Shown: in pieces, positions 40,901 to 52,000 of the stretch
Numbering within the stretch: the stretch's first letter is position 1
Layout of the letters: each line of letters begins with the position of its first letter
The notes under the pieces: generated by a model
What the model was told of the DNA's origin: nothing
Seen by the model: the letters and a program-made list of their open reading frames with translations, nothing else
Databases searched by the model: none
Translations under genes and position numbers: made by a program
NCBI GenBank assembly: GCA_009792885.1
Contig: WMCF01000142.1
Location: 324,700 to 388,699, forward strand
Reading direction: 5' to 3'
From: Eremophila alpestris peregrina
Taxonomy: Eukaryota; Chordata; Aves; Passeriformes; Alaudidae
DNA: 64,000 nucleotides

Positions 40901-42440
40901 TTAATTCATCAGTGGTGTCCATAGTGCCTTCTTCTCCACCACTGATTGAGCAAGGGTCAATGTGTGATACTGTGGACAATTATCAGCACAGCACATTACA
41001 CATGAGGTGATAAAAGAGCTGGGCAGAAAAAGATATATATACTTTTCTGATAGGCTAATGGATCAGAAAAGTTGTGGTTTGAGTTTTAAACACAAACCCT
41101 ACATGAGCATCAAGAATCATTTTATAGCTGAAGAATAATTTTGGAAATAGCTGCACCGTGGTTTGAAATTGTAGCCATCAGTTCTTAGCATCTCTAAGCA
41201 CCTTGTGAGCAAATTTTTAATTTACAAACAAGTGAAATAAAGACATAGGATAGGAGAGGGGTGAAGGAAGGTAGGAGTCATAAAGCCAACTACATTCATA
41301 TTTAAAACAAATCTAGAACACACTTTGGATCACCTAATCTGGTCTGAGACAATTTTGGAGTAATAAAGCAACCTGTTATGAAAGTTCATTCTGCTTCTCT
41401 GACATTCTTCCTTTGCCTAGGCACTGAAAATCTGTATCTTTCAGAATTGGATATTCGTCATACATTGCATCAGCTCCATATTTTCCCCAAAGTGACAAAA
41501 ATTACCAAATAAAAAAAAAAGCCACATATTAGTGTTCATTTGGTTTATTCTATATGGTCAAAATATTTAATAACAGAGAAAAAATCAATATCCTAGCAAA
41601 ATATAAGGAGAAATAGAAAAGGATACAAAACAGAAGAAAAAACAGCTTTACAAGAGGATTCACCTTGGTAACAAGTCTTCACTTTCTGCTAGGATCTCCC
41701 AGTCCTGTCACAGTTCTGTCTTTATTGCTTTCTTTAAGAAGCATTACATTTTATGGTTTATGTTATGGTTAATATTATATTACTTTGTGACGCATTATTA
41801 TCTAGAAAATTTTATCCCTTTACATTTTTGCAATATAAACCTCTTCCAGCTCTGTCTTTGTAGTTTGTGTCCTGCAAAAATGTGCAACTACAGAGGTGAG
41901 CCTCTTTCTGAAGATACCTTGGTGAAGGGCAGGTCTGTCCTCTACTAAATGCCAGGTTCCTATAGGACAGCATTGAAATTCATGTGAAGTTTGACATAGA
42001 GGTAATGAGTTAATATTTTTCCATTATTTTATTTCACTATCTCAAGTAGTTGTATTTCTACTACTATAAGTTTAAATTCTGTAATGACAAATATTTCCTG
42101 GCATTTTCCATCAATTTACACCTCCATGCCTTTAAAAGAAATATTTGTCACTTCAACTAAAAGGAGTCCAAGTAAGTCATGGTCCTTTGTGGGGTCAGTT
42201 ATAAATATATATCTAATCTTTCTTCCACCGAGTGTTTTTATATAACACTTAACATTTACAACTTTTTGGATGGTCTCTAGACAGCACCTCTTGCAACAGA
42301 TGTTTTAACAGTTCCTCCTTGCCACATTGCTTCATTCACCAGGTGTTTTATTGAACCATATTAGTTACAAATAAGCAAGTCTCTGAGCGGCTCTCTGCTT
42401 GCTCGCTAAGAAACCTTTAAGCCCTAGTAAGAATAAAGAC
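37916..42440. other. Non-coding desert, right edge
   Basis: I see no gene here. The longest open frames (88-117 codons near 37838-38104 and 40269-40752) overlap on both strands and carry no domain. Base composition stays AT-rich until about 42.4 kb, where it changes abruptly to GC-rich. Confidence 0.6.
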
Positions 42441-42469
42441 AGTCCCTCTGTTCTTCTCTCTTTACCCAG

Positions 42470-42810
42470 CCTTAGGCAGGCTGCTGCAGCCGCAGCTGTG
42501 CCGCCCATCGCTCGCCGCGGTGGTGGCGGTGTGACAGGATGGGGACAGGTTGGTTGTCGGCCCAGAGGAGGGGTGGTGGCGATGTCCCCCCGCGGTACCT
42601 GCAGCGCTGCCACGAGTGCGGCCGCCCCTCTCCGGAGCTGTCCAACGTCCCTGAGCTCCCGCGCACCTTCCGCAGCCGCGCACCAGCAGCCGGGCGAGAG
42701 GGGACGGAAAGCGACTTTCCCACTGCATCTTCCCCAGCAAAGAGGATGCGTGACTCCCTCGCTGAGTTGTCAATGACGGCGAGTCCCGGAACTCGGCGGG
42801 AAATGTTTGC
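42470..42810. promoter_or_regulatory. CpG island 1.3 kb upstream of FERD3L
   Basis: A compact GC-rich block with many CpG dinucleotides (GCCGCCCATCGCTCGCCGCGG, CCCCGCGGTACC, GTGCGGCCGCC, TTCCGCAGCCGCGCACC) that stands out sharply from the AT-rich desert to its left. Overlapping open frames occur on both strands because GC-rich DNA has few stop codons; none has a domain. It could be a distal FERD3L regulatory region or the promoter of an unannotated noncoding transcript. The limits are by eye. Confidence 0.65.
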
Positions 42811-44069
42811 GGTCCTGTAGGCAAACAGGAAGTATTTTCAAGGATAGGGATCCTTCGGCCGCCCACATGCACCTCCTTTGATGTAGTGGGTTTTGAAATC
42901 CCCTTAGAAATTAGAGACAAATTAGCCCCAAAGCGAGAGTGACAACAATGCAAGACAAAGGAGAAGATTAGGTTTTAAGAAGGCAGCTAAGGAGTGATGG
43001 GCAGTCACCCCTGAGAGAGCTGTGTGTACAAATCGTGTGGCAAAGAAAATCGATCGGATTCGATCTCGGTGTATCTGACACTGCCAGGGATTGCCAGGGC
43101 CGGGCCGTTTATTTAGGGAGAGTCTATGGTGCGGGAGGGTGAAGACACAGCCCCTCTTCCAGTTCCCCAAGACAAAAGCAAAACAATCCCCAGCGTCTGT
43201 CCTCAAGGAAACCTTGATCAAAGAAAGGTATTCAGCGGTGTCGGGTGTGTGGCTGGGTGTGTTCATGTGCATTTCACGCTGTTTTGCGGCATGTATACAG
43301 CGTTATCAGTGCGTGCGCTCAAGGTGATTCCTTTGTGCTCTGCAGGTGACCGGGACGGCTCTACCAAAGGTGTAACCGCGGCCCTGAGTAGGACCAGCTT
43401 ATCTTCCTCCCACGGGCAGGAGGAAAGAGTTTCGAAAAAAGTGCTATGAGATTGCCTGGATCGAAATGAGCTTTACGAAGCAGCTTTTTACTGGAAAGAT
43501 GTTTGAACTCTGATTGAAGGGGATTTAGGGGGAATGGAGGGATGATTCCAACAGTTACTACTGGGAATGCAATATCAGGTCCCCTACAATGCTTACTTAG
43601 GCTAATGGAGGTCCTGTCATTCAGTTCCCATTGCGCTGGGATACAGGGTAAACATTCCCCGGTGACCCTCTGCATGCAGGTCCCCTCTCCAGGACATCAT
43701 TAAAAGCATACATGCAGTTGCCTGACATCAATTGTCAGGCTGGCTCCCAGGGTTCAGAGATCCCGACAGAAAGCAGGAAAACAAGCCCAGTGGAGACCCG
43801 GCTCTGCTGCTGGGGGCTTTAAGAAGGCTGAAAATCGTTTGGCTGCGGCTGTGTAAGAAGAGACAAAAGTGCTCAGCAGGTAAGAGCGGAGGGTGTTGCC
43901 AAGAAGGAACTGTCCTTGATCGCTGTGACAGGATTGACTCGCTGGGGACTCCTCTCTCGGGAGCGTGCACGCGTCCCCGAGGGGATTGACTGTCTCCTCT
44001 CATCAGCATCACGGCGAGAAATTTTACAGCCGCTCTTTCTAGTCCTGCTAATCCTGTTATCCGGGCGGT
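42811..44069. promoter_or_regulatory. FERD3L 5' flank
   Basis: This interval between the CpG island and the FERD3L TATA box holds no gene. It is of mixed composition with scattered CpGs and several factor-like words: a CTTGATCAAAG TCF/LEF-type site at 43213-43223, a perfect palindromic CCTGACA/TGTCAGG pair at 43721-43739 enclosing an ATTG core, and several GATT/ATTA homeodomain-like words in 43940-44060. The position makes it the proximal regulatory region of FERD3L, but none of these sites is proven. Confidence 0.45.
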
Positions 44070-44077
44070 TATAAATA
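44070..44077 (+). promoter_or_regulatory. FERD3L: TATA box of FERD3L
   Basis: TATAAATA lies 63 bases before the FERD3L start codon. A TATA box at this place predicts a transcription start about 25-30 bases downstream (near 44100), leaving a 5' untranslated leader of only about 30 bases. No upstream ATG occurs between that point and the start codon. The call is by motif and position. Confidence 0.65.
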
Positions 44078-44132
44078 TTAACGTGGCTGGGGCTGGGGAT
44101 GGGGGGCCAAAATAAGCCCTCTCTGAAGTAAG

Positions 44133-44696
44133 ATGTCAGCCAGCCTTTTCCCAGCCCACCAGCGCCCGGGGCTGCTGGATGAGCTGCACGGCAGAGCTCC
44201 GCAAGTGCCCTGCCCGGAGGGGCTGCTGGGCACCTCGGTGCTGGATTTTGTGGCCGACCTCTCTCTGGGCAACCCGCAGAGAGCCCCCGGGTCCGGGGCG
44301 GGCCTGGGGCTCTGCGAGGTCACCGCCGGGCCTCCCTTCGGGGACAGAGTCCTGTCGCTTCGGGAGGGGATGGCCCGGGGTTTGCCCCTGGCTGCTTTTG
44401 GACATGGAGATCCCGAAGACGAAGAAGAGGAAGAGGAAAGGATGCGCGGTGCTTCCCTCCTGGACAGACCTAGGAGAAAGCGGGTCATCACCTACGCCCA
44501 GCGCCAGGCTGCCAACATACGGGAGAGGAAGAGAATGTTCAACCTCAACGAGGCTTTCGATCAGCTCAGGAAGAAGGTGCCCACCTTCGCCTACGAGAAG
44601 AGGCTCTCTCGGATAGAAACCTTGCGCCTGGCCATAGTGTACATCTCCTTCATGACTGAGCTCCTGGACGGATGCAGCAGACAGGAGGCGAGCTAG
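44133..44696 (+). CDS. FERD3L: FERD3L, bHLH transcription factor (187 aa)
   Basis: A single-exon gene for a class II bHLH protein, known as Fer3-like, NATO3 or N-TWIST. In vertebrates it binds E-boxes as a dimer with E-proteins in the nucleus and acts in neural progenitors of the ventral midline (floor plate). The protein has a leucine- and glycine-rich N-terminal region, an acidic run at about residues 93-102 (DPEDEEEEEE) and a bHLH domain at about 122-179. The basic region keeps NIRERKRM with the E-box-contacting Glu at about 131; helix 1 holds FNLNEAFDQLRKKVP and helix 2 LSRIETLRLAIVYISFMTELL. The PRRKRVITYAQRQAANIRER stretch is diagnostic of this family. The length is slightly above the roughly 166 residues of the human protein, the excess being N-terminal. 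The start is the first ATG after the TATA box and has A at -3. It is separated from TWIST1 by about 17 kb in the same orientation, as in mammals. Confidence 0.97.
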   Translation: MSASLFPAHQRPGLLDELHGRAPQVPCPEGLLGTSVLDFVADLSLGNPQRAPGSGAGLGLCEVTAGPPFGDRVLSLREGMARGLPLAAFGHGDPEDEEEEEERMRGASLLDRPRRKRVITYAQRQAANIRERKRMFNLNEAFDQLRKKVPTFAYEKRLSRIETLRLAIVYISFMTELLDGCSRQEAS

Positions 44697-45187
44697 GGAG
44701 CGCCCGGGCCCAGCGGGATGCGGCTGGGGCCGAGCATCACCCGCGCCTCGGCGCCTCCCTCCTGGGGAAGCAGAGCCGTGGCTCCTACCTCAGCTTCTCA
44801 CACCGCAGCCAGGACCGTGTAGGTGTGGGATGCAAAACCAGGAGTGTTTGGAGAAGCGAGCGCTGCGGTCGGGAGGAGGAGTTGGGGAGAAAATGGATGG
44901 AGAGCCTCAGTGTGTTGCAGATTTGTTATTTATGTTTTTTGTAGACGGAAGGAGCGGGGGGGGGAGGGGGGAATGAAGGTTCGAGGCCCTTTGATTTGTG
45001 TTATGTTGCCTGCTTGCTTTAATATCTTTCCAATTTGTTGCTTTGGAGAAAGACTGGGCCGGGGCAGTGGAGCCCTTCCAATGTGCGGAACGGGTTTCCA
45101 GCGGGTTCGGTTCCTGTCCTGCTGCTTGCCAGGGAAATCTCGGCCTGTGCATTTTAACCCAGCACTTTCTGCCTTTTAAAAAATAAA
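44697..45187 (+). other. FERD3L: FERD3L 3' untranslated region
   Basis: This stretch lies between the stop codon and the first good AATAAA and is the likely 3' untranslated region. It contains a poly-G run near 44957-44976 and no domain-bearing open frame. The 264-codon minus-strand frame that covers it and extends to 45701 is a product of GC-rich antisense sequence. Confidence 0.6.
45182..45187 (+). terminator. FERD3L: Likely FERD3L poly(A) signal
   Basis: A canonical AATAAA about 490 bases after the FERD3L stop codon, followed within about 50 bases by a GT-rich word (CCGTGTGTCACG). A second AATAAA at 45618-45623 is an alternative but has a poorer downstream context. Confidence 0.6.
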
Positions 45188-46040
45188 CAACAACTCCCTT
45201 ATCTTTGAAATCCATTCTGCCAAGTCCACTCCGTGTGTCACGGGGCCAGAGAAGCCGAACATCTGGACACAACCGCTTGTTGTCTCGATTTTGTTCCCGG
45301 GAGTGGCTCTGTCCTTGCGTGTGGGCGGCCAGCGCCGTCGCTGGCACCGGGCTGGAGCTGATGCAGGAGCTCCCGGCCCGGCCTGGCCCGGCGAGGCGAG
45401 GTGCGGCTGGCCGGGATGCCCCGCAGCCTTCCCGGCACTGGCGGGGCCGGCCTGGGCAGCCGTCTGCGCCCTCCTGAGAGAGAAAACTTGTGAGTCTGTG
45501 GGCTTTGGTTTTGGGGACCTCATGCAGAGGCGTTTTCTCTCTCACGGCACATCCCCTTACAAACGCAACACACACGCACCCGCACACACCCACACACCAC
45601 GTTTCATCTCTGCAAGGAATAAAAATAATGAAATACATTCTGAAAAGCCGGGGCGGGAGGAAATGGGGAAGCCCGAGGCGGGCATAGAGGACAGGGTCCA
45701 TCCCTGGGATCTCTGTCTAGCATTACCTGCTGATGCTTTCACAGGCATCTCTGTGAAGGGGCGAGATGCCGGGAGAGCGGCAGCTGCGGGAGGGGGCCGT
45801 GGCAGGTCTGGGAGTGGGGCCCAGAGTCTCCCCTAGAAGCTTCTCCGACACATCCTGATGTGCCTGTGCCCTCCCTTCCCGCCTTTCTCCCCACTTCTCT
45901 CTGCTGCTGGCACCTTTCTTTGCTGCTGCGAGGAAAGACCTGGCTTTCTCCCCCCGTTCGCAGCGAACGGGCAGTAACCAGCCTGCTCAGAGCCCCGTCC
46001 GCTCGCATTAAACTGCCCATTCAGGGCACTGGTTCTACCT
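45188..46040. other. GC-rich tail of the FERD3L CpG island
   Basis: GC-rich DNA downstream of FERD3L, densest at 45290-45480 (GCGGCCAGCGCCGTCGC and CCCGGCCCGGCCTGG type sequence). A CA-rich patch lies at 45568-45600. Open frames on both strands overlap and have no domain. The sequence returns to AT-rich composition at about 46.04 kb. Confidence 0.55.
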
Positions 46041-49000
46041 GACTTCATAGGATACCTTTATCTCCATTGCATAAAACTACCGTGATATTAGTAAAATCAA
46101 GATTTACTCTGGATTCAGGCTAGTATAGCTAGGGTCCTATGTCTCTTATTTCTTCTCTCATGTTTTGTCGGCTTTGTGGTGATTCTTCTTCTTTTTCTCA
46201 TTCTATTCATTTTAATATTATCATGAGAGATCTAATATCCTGTACTAATACTCTAATTTTCTTTCTCTTTTCACTTGTTTCCTTGGTTTCTTTTTCTACT
46301 TGTTTTTGTTGACCTCTCTGACTCCACGCATTGCATCTGCTCTCCATTTGTCAAAATGCTTTTTTTCCAAGAGGCAGTTGGATAGTTAGCGCAGCTGGAT
46401 CCTTTCTAGGAACTGGGGGGGGGTTTCACCTCTTCAGATGGTTTTGTGTTGTTTTGGGGTTTGTTTTCTTTTTTTTTTTTCCTAAAAATAAAACAGGGAA
46501 AGGAACTACGAATAAACAATGTTTCAAAATCAAAAATTGTTCACATAACCAAATCTCATTTTAGTCACCATCATCTCAGGCAAAATGATGACGACAAATT
46601 CTTTAAGGACAATGAAATATGCAATTTAATATTCACTTCTTATCACTATTTCTCTATGATCTCTCACAGTATGATTATATAACTTTTCATAATTTTTCTT
46701 GCTCATGTCATTGGGTAAAGTTAGAACACTATAGCACATAGAGTCTTAAGTTAGGAGATTCATAAGGTAAACATTTCTGCAACAGATAATTCAAAAATTA
46801 TTGGTTTTCTCTTCTTGGTTTAATAACAAAACACTGGAATTTGTTCAAGATCCAAGTTTTTTTCATACTTGTGTTAGAGGCTAGAGAAAAGCAGAGAGGA
46901 TATGTTACATTTTATTATTAAATACCAATGGATCTTGCATTTTGAATCCCGATTTCTAATGGATCACTGGAAATTTAGCAGCAATACAAACAGTAGTAAC
47001 ATTCTTATATGAGCCACTGATGCTAAAAGCATTAGAGATTAGCAATGCAGTTGTGGTTTAAACCAATGAACACAATATGTAAACAGCACAGAAAAAATAC
47101 CAGGATGTATTTTGAGCTGCCTCTGGGCCCACACATTGCTTTATATGACCTGAGAACCTGATGAAATGGGGTTGTTTGTTTCATGGTTTTCCAAAACAGA
47201 TTATGATTTACCAAAAAAGCAGTCTAAATGCAATTTTTTCCAAGGAATCAGGGTTGAAACTAAAGCATGTCCTTACACACGTGGAAGAGCTCAGTGAAAC
47301 AGCAAGATGCCATACTGACCCATCCCTTGGCTCCTGCGGATGTGTGGAAATCCTGGAAGTTTAGTCTGGTAAGAATATAAATCAATTATGGAAACATTGC
47401 AGACAAGCTCCTTGCTGGAGTGCAATCCCATCTCTCTGAAACAACAAAACCGTGGGGTCCTTTCTCCCCTAATCCTTGTCTCAGTCCAAGATAGCTGCAT
47501 TCTAATCTGTGGAGTCAGTACAGTGCAACAGCCTGTCAGGCTTGGGAAGACAGTGAAACCCCAGCCCTAACAGAGTGCAGAAGTGCTGCTAATTTCAGCA
47601 AGGCTTGGATTTCACCCACTGGAGTGAACGGCCTTCCCCTTGCTCAGAATCCCTGCTGCCATCAAGGCTGAGTGCAGCTCCTCGGGCTCCCAAAGCACAG
47701 TGTCATTATCACCGCATTAAGAACAAAAACTGACAGTGTCAATTACTTCTGGGAAAAGATAATAAGGGGCTTTTTAAAGCCTTAGCGCTGTTTGATCATA
47801 GGCCATTTTTAGACCCTGGTCTGAGGCTGGTTTGTTTATGTTCTCTTTGGCCACTGAAGACTGACTTTTGGTAGAAATTTGAGTTCCCTTGAAGCTATCA
47901 CATTACAATTAGTATTCAGACATGTAAACCAAAAATGAAATCATATTTGGGAGACATTTCGTAGCTTTCGAAGAGAAGTATAAATAATCAAATGATTTTG
48001 CAATCTCTAGTTAGATTGATCTTGTTTTACAGCTGCTGAACCTGAAAGGAGGTTGAAGCAAACTAGTGCTGGAAACAGAACAAAATATTATGATAGCATT
48101 ACAAACTTCTGTATCCACTCTCTGATCAGCTACTATAGTCTCATGTTTGGTGTTTATTATCACATTTGTCAGCATTTCCATTATAAATACTCAAGTGTGG
48201 AGGGTTTATAACTCAGCTATAAAAATTCCCTCTAGGATGAAACTTGATAAGTGAAGTCTTAGTCCAACATTTTTTTTTTTTCAAACTTTAAAATAAATTA
48301 GTTTTTGAAGTCATGGAGGTACTAAGCAAAAGTAATGGAAAAGTGGTTTGGATTTCTTTTTCAGATTGGTGATTCTTCTCAAGGGGAATTTCTGTACAGC
48401 ACTACTGGTCCTTTCAATTAGCTTGGACTTCTGGTTTTTGGTAGCCCTTTTTTTAAAATTAAAGGTAGCTATAATACTGAAGCTTAAAATGCGACTGCTG
48501 TGCATGCCGAGTCTCTGTTTTCACAGGAATTTGTTGTTTTACTAGGCTTGAAAGCTACTAATCTGCAACAATGACAGTCAAGCTTTTCCTAATAATACAA
48601 GAGAATAGTTACAGGGATGGATAGGTGTGCTGATTATGCTCTTTTTGTATGTACAGTAAATTGGTGCTTTTTCTAAAAACTTGTTAAATATATAATCAGT
48701 TCAGATTATTTACTCTTTAACTCTGCTCCAAAAAAATGCTTGTTTCAGATAGTGAGATGAACATTTTGTCACACTAATATATCCAGAATAAAAGAATTGA
48801 CAGAATGAAATTATTCAATTGTAATTGCCTAGAATTTTAGCTTTCTAAGAAGTGCAGCTCAGATATTATTTTAAAAATTGTGTTTCATCCAAATTTTGCT
48901 TTTCTTCTGCTTTATCCTAATTTCAGTGATTACTTATTATCTGGCTGGCACCGAAGTTTCAGCCTACGAATTTTTCACACTACTCACTCTGCTAATCACC

Positions 49001-52000
49001 AGCTACACTCCAGTTCAGTGGTCCTTACATACCTGAAATTCCTATTTCTTCAAAGTGAAAATAGGGAAGTAATTCTGTTACCTTTACTTTTGTAGTACAG
49101 TTTTCCACATTAATATATACTTATAAAGACTGTACCATATTCAAATTGTTGTGTGCATTATAACATTTTAGTGTGGCTTTTGCTGCTTCAGTGCCACAAC
49201 AGTGACACAGACCATGTACTCCCATGCTGAGGGGTTTTGAATGTTTCCCACCCAGAGTTGTTGCACTGCAGGACAGGCTTCACTATTGTCACCCACGACT
49301 TTCTTTCAAACAAATAATCAGGCACACTGAGATTCTAGGCTCGTTTATGTTTTTGTCACACCTCTGCCATAGTTTCAAAAAGAGAAATAAAGAGTATCCT
49401 GTTGGTTTAACTGTGTCTCCTTAGCTCTGAAAGCAAAAGAAAGATAATAATTGTCCCAGTGAGTTCCAGTTCCACCTTGTCTTGCTCTAAGCCTTACAGA
49501 GGGTCAAGGACAAGTAGTACATTTTATGATTTTCTACACAGCAAAGAGGAAATCTGTCAATAGAGAGTCTTAAACATAAACACATGCACTAATGGAAGAA
49601 GTTAATTCAGATATTGATATTTCTTTTTCTTTTCTTTTTTTTTTCTAGCATTGTTTACTTACTATGCAGTTTTTAACCTTGTTAATGATTCCAACTTTTG
49701 AAACTTGCAGTTATCAGAGGGAAGAGTGGTAGCTGTAGAACAAAGGATACAGGAATAGATATATCACAGCAACCACCATTATTGCTTGAACTTTTCAGAT
49801 TCATGTGTTTCAGATGTTGTCTCTGACCTTGCTAAAAGATAGTTTAGCAAAGGCTTTCAAAGTAACCCATGATTTATGGTTGTACATTATTTTGTGGAGC
49901 CAGGATGAGATATCATATAAAGATTCTGATGTCACTGCTGAAACAAAAGCTGTGACCTGAAGCCATAGCCATTATTTTGGTGTTTGATGGTGAAATGGAG
50001 GTGTGCAGCTCCACCAGTCCTTTTCTCTTCAGCTGTGAGTAGTGATTGCACTGAAATTATTGCTCATATCCAGGGTTGCTGGGAAACTACAATACACTTT
50101 ACAGTGCCCTGGATTTCCTACTCAAGCTCTAAGGAGCTCAGCAGAGCTATTTCCATGTGGAAATGTGTATAAAGAAGGCACTAGGCCTTGTTCCCAGAGC
50201 CCTGCAGTGGGAAGGGGTCATGCTCTCTCCAAGAGGTTATTTCTGGGTAAAGTGCCATCTGCACCCTAAAAAATATACCAAGATGCCAGAAATATAAAGA
50301 GAAGTTTAATTGAACAGAAACTTTTGCAAGTGTAAGGAAGACTCAACAAAGCCTTGGCACCTGGCTCCAGCCCTAGACCCGGTGGCTCTTTGAACTTGCC
50401 TTTTAACCCTCCACTGCTCTGCTCCCCTCCCTCCTGGCAAACAGAAGGCCCTTATGCTACAAAGAATGTCTCCTTTAGAACACATTTATTTGGGAAAAGA
50501 ATGTAAAACCTGATAGAGCTAGATCCAGCCACAGCTCAGCAGATTTCACTTTGCAAGTGTGCTATATTTCCTATTAAAGCTGGCGCCAGCCATCGCTTTC
50601 TGCCATTCAGTCCACTCCGTGTGGTTGTATATTTTCTTAATGAGGATCTGAAATCAGCCTCTTTTACTTAACTGACAGTCTGCCAGAATTATGCCATCTT
50701 TCCAAATGCAGAGATCATATGATCCATCTGTTGTCTGCAGCCATGCAGGGGAAACATTTTCCAAAGAGAAATGTGGGTTGGTCCCAAAAGTACGTAATTA
50801 TCCAAATGCTGAAGTGTTTCAGATGTTTCAAGGTGCTCTTGGGCTTGGTCTTGGGCATTGAAGCTCCTATGAAGTCTTTTAGAATAATGTACATAACTAA
50901 GTCATTGAGTTGCCAGGAAACTTTCAGAGAACAGGCGTAATTTTAAAATTATTTTTAAATAACTTCGAGCTGAATCAAATATTTAGGCCTCAGCAATATC
51001 ATCTGGGGACATTTGTAAGTACTTACAATCTTTAGTAGTTCACTTTTTTAATTGTTAATATTATCGTGTATGATACAAAATATAAGGAACGTTAAGTGAA
51101 TATGCAGAAAGATGTTTTAGTCTATTTTTATAATTATTTAATTATATGCTAGAATACTGCACTGACTCTGCAATATCATTGGCTCTCATAACTCTGCAAA
51201 CTACCAGATGCAAAAGAAGTTGTAGGATGATGAATGATAGTAATGGAGGGGAAAAAAGGGAAAAGATGATTGAGAGGCTGTAAAACGAAGGGTTATCTCA
51301 GATCTTTCTCTGCCTTACATGAAGGCGTGTGGAATTCATTTCATATTACATCTGACTCTGTTTAAATTTTCTTTGCAGATATCTTGAATGTTGCCAAATA
51401 TGATTAAACTGACAGTTTAGGCCCCCATCAGGTGCTGCCTCCTTGACGTATAGAACCCAAGTTTTAATCATAAGCAAATGGAACTTTCTCTGAAGTATTG
51501 ATAACTGTGCTCAAACTACTAAACCAGTCCTTGGTAAGACGGACTTTAAGTCCTATAGCTGCAAACACCTTTACCAGCCCCAAGGTACTACATTTGGAAA
51601 CATTCACCTATTGCTTCATTGCTTTATTCTGTCAGCTGTACTTGGGTTGACAACAGCATGTCAGTTCTCACTGTTATATGTTTCAGACATCCAGGAAAAG
51701 AATGGTTTCAGCATTTCCCTCTCAGATCACAACTGCTCTGCCTATGGACTGAACATTATGCTGAGGAAGTTCTGTGTTGTTAATAGCATGGGGTTCATCC
51801 TTGGAAAGAAACAAGTTCTACCAAAGCTATAATGAGAACACAGAGCATTTGTCATATTTCAAAAATTTAAAATGTGCAGGCATATCTCTTGAAGCACATA
51901 AACCAAATCAAACCCAAAAAACCCCCAAACAAACAAACGAAAACAAAACCAGATAAATTTCTTATCTCGTTTTTTGAGAGTAGGAGAAATATTAATCTTT

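Noticed and set aside
44179..44616. Second-frame ORF inside FERD3L (145 codons)
   Set aside because: It is a shadow of the FERD3L reading frame in GC-rich DNA; the FERD3L frame carries the bHLH domain.
44907..45701. 264-codon open frame antisense to the FERD3L 3' region
   Set aside because: GC-rich antisense sequence with overlapping frames on both strands and no domain.
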